From contig JASJAY010000064.1 of assembly GCA_030066775.1 (NCBI GenBank), forward strand, positions 1 through 37,940: a stretch of 37,940 bases of DNA. The letters run 5' to 3'. The notes under the pieces were generated by a model that saw only the letters and a program-made list of their open reading frames with translations, searched no databases and was not told where the DNA came from. Source of the DNA: Planctomycetota bacterium. Lineage in GTDB: Bacteria > Planctomycetota > PLA2 > JAEUHO01. Made by a program: the position numbers and the translations under genes. Shown here in pieces: positions 34,085-37,940 of the stretch (positions are counted from its first letter, which is position 1; each line of letters begins with the position of its first letter).

Positions 34085-36330
34085 TCGAGGACCAGCTTCA
34101 CCAACCCGCGCACGGGCTCGCGTAAGTCGAGCTCGTGCGCGCGTGCCTGCTCGGCGTCTTCGTAAGGCCCGCGGATCATCACCTTCACGCGCACAGCCGG
34201 GAGTCCACGCAGGTCCACGCGACCGTTGGCGTCCGTCTCGACTTCTTGCTCGTCGGCATTGCCATACTGGTCGTGGAACTCCACCTGCTCGCCGGTGGGC
34301 CAGCGCGCGAACACGGCCGCGTACTGGATCGGCGTGCCGCTGCGATCGACGATCTGCAGCGGCAGCAAGCGGGCGCGGTGCAGCCGGACCTCGAGCGGCT
34401 CCTTCAACGTGGTGAGATCCACGCGCCGCCGTGCTGGTGCTGCGTACCCAAGATGACGTACACGAATGCGCGCTTTCTGGGGCGCCAGACCGCTGAGCAC
34501 GAACCGACCGTCCGCATCGCACAAGGTCTCGGCGTAGGTCTCCTCGCCGTGCTTGGGATCGGTCCACGCCGAAACGGCAGCACCGCGAAGCGGTGCACCG
34601 GTCGCCGCATCCAAAACGCGACCGTTCAGAGAGACGAGCCCATCGAGCCCAGAGCCGAGCACCAGGCGCAGGGTCTCACCTGCACGCAGTACTCCTCGCG
34701 CCGGGGGAAGTGTCGTGTCCGTGGGCGTGGCGATGGCCAGGTACGGCGCCGACCCGATGTCGCGAAAGCGCGCGCGGCCGTCGCTCACGATCATGCGGTG
34801 CACATCGAGGGACCTCGGCGCAAACCCCTCCCTCGGTGGCGTACCGTCGAGGGTCTGGAACAGCTGCCACGACGGGCGGAGTCGCACCTCCGAAGCCACG
34901 GGGCGCCCCTTGGCATCGACGACCTCGACCCGCCCCTCCTGCGCGGGTTCGAGCCGAACCTCGATGAGCTCAGGCGCCGTGCGCGCATCGAGCGGGCCGA
35001 CGCCGGTGATCGCAAGTCCACCAACGCGCAGAGCGACGTGGATCGGCTTGGGACGCAGACGATCGAGCTCCAGCTGGGTGCCGCCACCCTTTGCGAGTAC
35101 CGCGTACCAGCCGCCCCCGCGCTCGTACACCTGCCGCGAAGGTGACGTCGTGCCGCCGTCCGGAAGTCGGCCCACGATGCGCACGATGCGGGTTCGGTCC
35201 GGCTCGGGCTCGAGGTCCACCGTCACCTCGTCGGCACCCCGGGGCACGTCGACCGATCGCGGGCGCATGCGCGGCGCCGAGACGACGACACGCCACTTCC
35301 CGGGCGGCAGGTGGGGCACGATGAACAGACCCTTCGACTTCCGCGAAGCGCGCAGGAACGTGCTCTGGGACTCGTATCGCACGCCAGGTGAGGCTTGCGG
35401 CTCCCCGACGAGCGGCTTGTCGGTCACGACCGACACATGCACGCCCGCTCCCGGGTCATCGAAGCCGGTGAGGTGCACCGTGAAGCTCGGTCCCTCCAGC
35501 GGATACAGGAGGCGAAGGACGACGTCGGCGACTCGCCGACTCGCGGAGACGTTCACCTCCGCGTGCATCGGGACCGCGTGCGCACTCTCGTCGAGCAGTT
35601 CGACCTGGTGATGGCCGGCCAACACGAGGAACTCGAAGGTGCCGTCCTCGCCAGTCGCCACCTGCTGCTCATCTGTGCCCAGACGGTGGAGGAAGGGGGC
35701 GACGGCCAGCGCACGGCGGCTGGTGCGCACTACGGGCTCGCCCCCGCGGGGAGCACCGTTCTGATCGAGCACGCGACCCCGGATGAGACAAGTGGTCGGC
35801 AACTGCACCACGACCTCATGCGGTGCATCGGGGGCCGCGATGAACGGCCCCGAGTGGTACGTATGCGGCACCTCGGTTCTCGGGCTGGGGATCGAAACGC
35901 TGTCGATCTCCCACGCCGCGTTCGCGCTCGTCCGGAACCGACCGGCGTCGTCCGTGGCGCCACTCTCGGAACCGTCCTGACCGAACGCCTTCCACCAGTC
36001 GACCGCGATCGGATGGTTCGGAAGCGGCTGCCCTGCGTGATCGACGAGCTTCACGTGCACGCGCCCGTCCGGGTTCCCCGCCACCTCGGCCTCGCCCACG
36101 GGCCACGAGGGGATCTCGATCGACGACTGCTCGGCGGAGGCCTCATCCCGCGCCGTCGCGTCGGCTCCGCCGGACGCAACCAGAGCCGGATCGCCGTCCT
36201 CGGCCAGGCGGCTCGCGTGGCGCGTGCGACCTGCCTCCGGCCCCTCGCTCCCTTTCCACACGAGGATCAGGGCCACGACGGCCAGGCCGACGAGCATCAT
36301 CAGCAGGCGGGCGGGGGTCGAACGTCTCAC
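34081..36330 (-). CDS. Second long exported carboxypeptidase-regulatory-like protein
   Basis: This 749-residue protein has one N-terminal membrane segment ('ARLLMMLVGLAVVALILVW', about 7-25), an acidic/Ala-rich linker, then repeated beta-sandwich modules of the carboxypeptidase regulatory-like type. Examples are 'HVKLVDHAGQPLPNHPIAVDWW...DDAGRFRTSAN', 'IRGRVLDQNGAPRGGEPVV...GEDGTFEFLVLAG', 'VSLNGRVLDAATGAPLRGAAVSAW...DADGRFVLSGLAP' and 'IVDRSGTPIQYAAVFARW...DANGRVDLRGLPA'. No enzymatic domain is present. I choose GTG 36330, with GGGAG six bases upstream, over GTG 36342. It has the same architecture as the protein encoded at 14874-17264, so the two are likely paralogues, but sequence identity outside the repeat motifs looks low. 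Confidence 0.8.
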   Translation of the reverse strand: MRRSTPARLLMMLVGLAVVALILVWKGSEGPEAGRTRHASRLAEDGDPALVASGGADATARDEASAEQSSIEIPSWPVGEAEVAGNPDGRVHVKLVDHAGQPLPNHPIAVDWWKAFGQDGSESGATDDAGRFRTSANAAWEIDSVSIPSPRTEVPHTYHSGPFIAAPDAPHEVVVQLPTTCLIRGRVLDQNGAPRGGEPVVRTSRRALAVAPFLHRLGTDEQQVATGEDGTFEFLVLAGHHQVELLDESAHAVPMHAEVNVSASRRVADVVLRLLYPLEGPSFTVHLTGFDDPGAGVHVSVVTDKPLVGEPQASPGVRYESQSTFLRASRKSKGLFIVPHLPPGKWRVVVSAPRMRPRSVDVPRGADEVTVDLEPEPDRTRIVRIVGRLPDGGTTSPSRQVYERGGGWYAVLAKGGGTQLELDRLRPKPIHVALRVGGLAITGVGPLDARTAPELIEVRLEPAQEGRVEVVDAKGRPVASEVRLRPSWQLFQTLDGTPPREGFAPRSLDVHRMIVSDGRARFRDIGSAPYLAIATPTDTTLPPARGVLRAGETLRLVLGSGLDGLVSLNGRVLDAATGAPLRGAAVSAWTDPKHGEETYAETLCDADGRFVLSGLAPQKARIRVRHLGYAAPARRRVDLTTLKEPLEVRLHRARLLPLQIVDRSGTPIQYAAVFARWPTGEQVEFHDQYGNADEQEVETDANGRVDLRGLPAVRVKVMIRGPYEDAEQARAHELDLREPVRGLVKLVLD

Positions 36331-36451
36331 CGAGGCTCCCACAGGTCGTAGACCCTACGAACGACGGGACGGTCGGTCTGCACCCGTCCTTCCCCTAGGC
36401 CCCCTTGATCGCCCCGGCCCAACCTGTTGCACTGGCCTCCGAGGAGGCCCC

Positions 36452-36892
36452 ATGAGCATTGCCCCGATTCCCTCCGGCTATCCGCGCGTGATGCCGTACC
36501 TGGTCGTGGACGACCCCGAGCGGCTCCTGGACTTCACGGTCCAAGCATTCGAGGCGGAGGTCATCGAGCGCATGGAGGCGCCCGACGGCAGCGTGATGCA
36601 CGCCGAGATCCGCATCGACGACTCGGTGGTCATGATGGGCCCGGCGCGGCCCGAGTTCGGTGCAATGCCCACGATGCTCTACGTGTACGTCGAGGACTGC
36701 GACGAGGACTACGCACGCGCCCTCGACGCCGGCGCCGAGTCACACCAGGAGCCGGCCGACATGCCGTACGGCGACCGCACCGCCGCGGTGAAGGGCCCGT
36801 GCGGCAACTACTGGTACCTGGCCACGCGCAAGGAGAAGCTCACGCCCGAGGAGATCGCGGAGCGCATGGGCACGTCGTCCGAGAACGCTTGA
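36452..36892 (+). CDS. VOC (glyoxalase/PhnB-like) family protein
   Basis: This 146-residue protein has the vicinal-oxygen-chelate fold. It opens 'YPRVMPYLVVDDPERLLDFTVQAFEAEVIERMEAPDGSVMHAEIRIDDSVVMMG' and the second half has 'LYVYVEDCDEDYARALDAGAESHQEPADMPYGDRTAAVKGPCGNYWYLAT'. This is the PhnB/YdcJ-like layout often found in small stand-alone proteins. His and Glu positions for a metal site are partly present; the reaction is unknown. GAGGAGG precedes ATG 36452. The next gene starts 10 bases downstream. Confidence 0.88.
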   Translation: MSIAPIPSGYPRVMPYLVVDDPERLLDFTVQAFEAEVIERMEAPDGSVMHAEIRIDDSVVMMGPARPEFGAMPTMLYVYVEDCDEDYARALDAGAESHQEPADMPYGDRTAAVKGPCGNYWYLATRKEKLTPEEIAERMGTSSENA

Positions 36893-36902
36893 GGGGAAGA
36901 CC

Positions 36903-37775
36903 ATGTCACTGAACGAGCTGATCCAACAGGGCTGGGGTGCCCACGCCGACAAGACCGCCGAGGTGGCCGACAAGCTGGAAGCAGGCATCGACCTGGTCGA
37001 GGACGCCCAGGGTGCCGCCGGCTTCATGAACCTCGTGAACCACACGATCGGCGATCACCTCGGCGATCGGGCGCGCGCGCTGCGCATCAACGAAGCCGCC
37101 GCCGCCCGCGTGGGCGAGACCGACGCCACGCCGCACTGGCTCCAGCTCGCCGTCTCGCGCCACCTGGCCGACGACGCGAACGGCGCCAAGGAGGTCGAGG
37201 CGAAGCTCGGCGACGACGCCTCCGTCGCGATCCGCGTCGGCATGCTCGTCGCGCAAGGGCGGATGCACGCCGGCGACTGGGACGCGGCAGCCACGCTCTA
37301 CGGTCAGAACCTCGCCGCCGCCGAGGCCCTGCCCGAAGGCAACGGCGCCGAGCGCGCCGTGGCGGTCGTCTCGAACAACATGGCCAGCGAGGTGCTCGCC
37401 ATGGACACGTTCAACGAGGCGCAGGGTGCCCTCATGGCGAAGGCCGCGGACGCGGCGCGCACCTTCTGGCTGCGCGTGGGCAACTGGGTCAACGACGAGC
37501 GTTCCGACTACCTGCTCTCCGGCGTCAACCACAAGCTGGGCAAGCACGAGGACGCGCGCGTGCACGCCGAGCGTGCGCTCCAGACCATCGCCGACAACGG
37601 CGAGGAGAAGGTCGACGAGGCGTTCCTGCATCTGGCTCGCGCCGCCGCATGCCGCGGCCTGGGCGACGAGGAGGCCTACGCTGCGTCGATCGACACGGCG
37701 AAGACGCTGGCCGCCGGCTTCGACAACGCCGGGCTCACGAGCTGGTTCGAGGAGGAGCTCGCCAAGGTCGTGTGA
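36903..37775 (+). CDS. Helical-repeat (TPR-like) protein, unknown function
   Basis: This 290-residue all-helical protein has no signal peptide. Two TPR-like units can be seen: 'GDWDAAATLYGQNLAAAEALP' (about 123-143) and 'GKHEDARVHAERALQTIADNGEE' (about 215-237). Others are too degenerate to assign. It is rich in Ala, Glu and Asp. It is probably a cytoplasmic protein-binding scaffold. GAGGGGAAG lies before ATG 36903, 10 bases after the VOC gene, so the two genes may be co-transcribed. The 3' end faces tag. Confidence 0.72.
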   Translation: MSLNELIQQGWGAHADKTAEVADKLEAGIDLVEDAQGAAGFMNLVNHTIGDHLGDRARALRINEAAAARVGETDATPHWLQLAVSRHLADDANGAKEVEAKLGDDASVAIRVGMLVAQGRMHAGDWDAAATLYGQNLAAAEALPEGNGAERAVAVVSNNMASEVLAMDTFNEAQGALMAKAADAARTFWLRVGNWVNDERSDYLLSGVNHKLGKHEDARVHAERALQTIADNGEEKVDEAFLHLARAAACRGLGDEEAYAASIDTAKTLAAGFDNAGLTSWFEEELAKVV

Positions 37776-37785
37776 CCCTGACGAT

Positions 37786-37940
37786 CACGGCCGCTTGAAC
37801 GCGCGCCGCTCCTTCTCTACCTCGGCCCTGACGTGACAGCCTTCCAGGTGATCGTTCACGAGGCCCATGGCCTGCATGAACGCGTACACCGTGGTCGGCC
37901 CGACGTAGGTCCAGCCGCGGCGCTTCAGGTCCTTGCTGAG
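37786..37940 (-). CDS. tag: DNA-3-methyladenine glycosylase I, C-terminal part (runs off the window)
   Basis: The minus strand from 37940 encodes 'LSKDLKRRGWTYVGPTTVYA' and then 'FMQAMGLVNDHLEGCHVRAE', the conserved C-terminal block of Tag, which excises 3-methyladenine from alkylated DNA. The Cys in 'EGC' and the His in 'VNDH' match family zinc positions. The 5' part lies outside the window. The end is uncertain. The Tag frame has no stop near 37786 and stays open on the antisense strand of the preceding gene. A TGA at 37786-37788 is reached only with a one-base shift in the GCGCGC run near 37801-37806. I give that point as the probable natural end. Confidence 0.7.

Overview
This is a high-GC, densely coding chromosomal window (about 33 protein genes, no gap over about 220 bp, no tRNA/rRNA, CRISPR, phage or insertion sequence seen). 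The gene content suggests a Gram-negative, probably aerobic bacterium. The pairing of a Trx-like/CxxCH/PDZ (seleno)protein with very long exported carboxypeptidase-regulatory-like proteins and many exported proteins of unknown function fits Planctomycetota or a neighbouring lineage; this placement is inference.

Layout. 3-713: truB (minus). 828-7129: a complete SUF Fe-S operon in the order Rrf2 regulator-sufB-sufC-sufD-sufS-sufU-sufT, read from one promoter whose start site sits on a perfect inverted repeat (likely the Rrf2 operator). 7190-13515: a CarH/LitR-type MerR-B12 photoreceptor gene, divergent from a tight four-gene operon (SRPBCC-TIGR01777 epimerase fusion, DUF523/DUF1722, FAD amine-oxidase-like protein, class II CPD photolyase). 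The 108-bp divergent gap holds two promoters and five copies of TGGAC/GTCCA. I read this block as a light/B12-controlled photoprotection unit.

13568-14860 is the most striking gene: an exported thioredoxin-like protein interrupted by an in-frame UGA in a C-x-x-U-x-x-C context, followed at the right distance by a compact hairpin with a GGU apical loop. It is best read as a selenoprotein. It also carries a CxxCH haem-type motif and two PDZ-like domains.

14874-23821 holds a long carboxypeptidase-regulatory-like protein, an MscS channel, an EEP nuclease/phosphatase, an exported inhibitory-type serpin, Pcm, an archaeal-type AMP/thymidine phosphorylase and two small membrane proteins. 23914-36330 is rich in exported proteins: two diverged paralogues, a lipoprotein, a TraB/GumN protein, an alpha-toroid repeat protein, a transglutaminase-like protein that has lost its catalytic Cys and His, and a second long carboxypeptidase-regulatory-like protein, with an aldo/keto reductase and an SRPBCC protein among them. 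36452-37940 ends with a VOC protein, a helical-repeat protein and the C-terminal part of DNA-3-methyladenine glycosylase I (tag).
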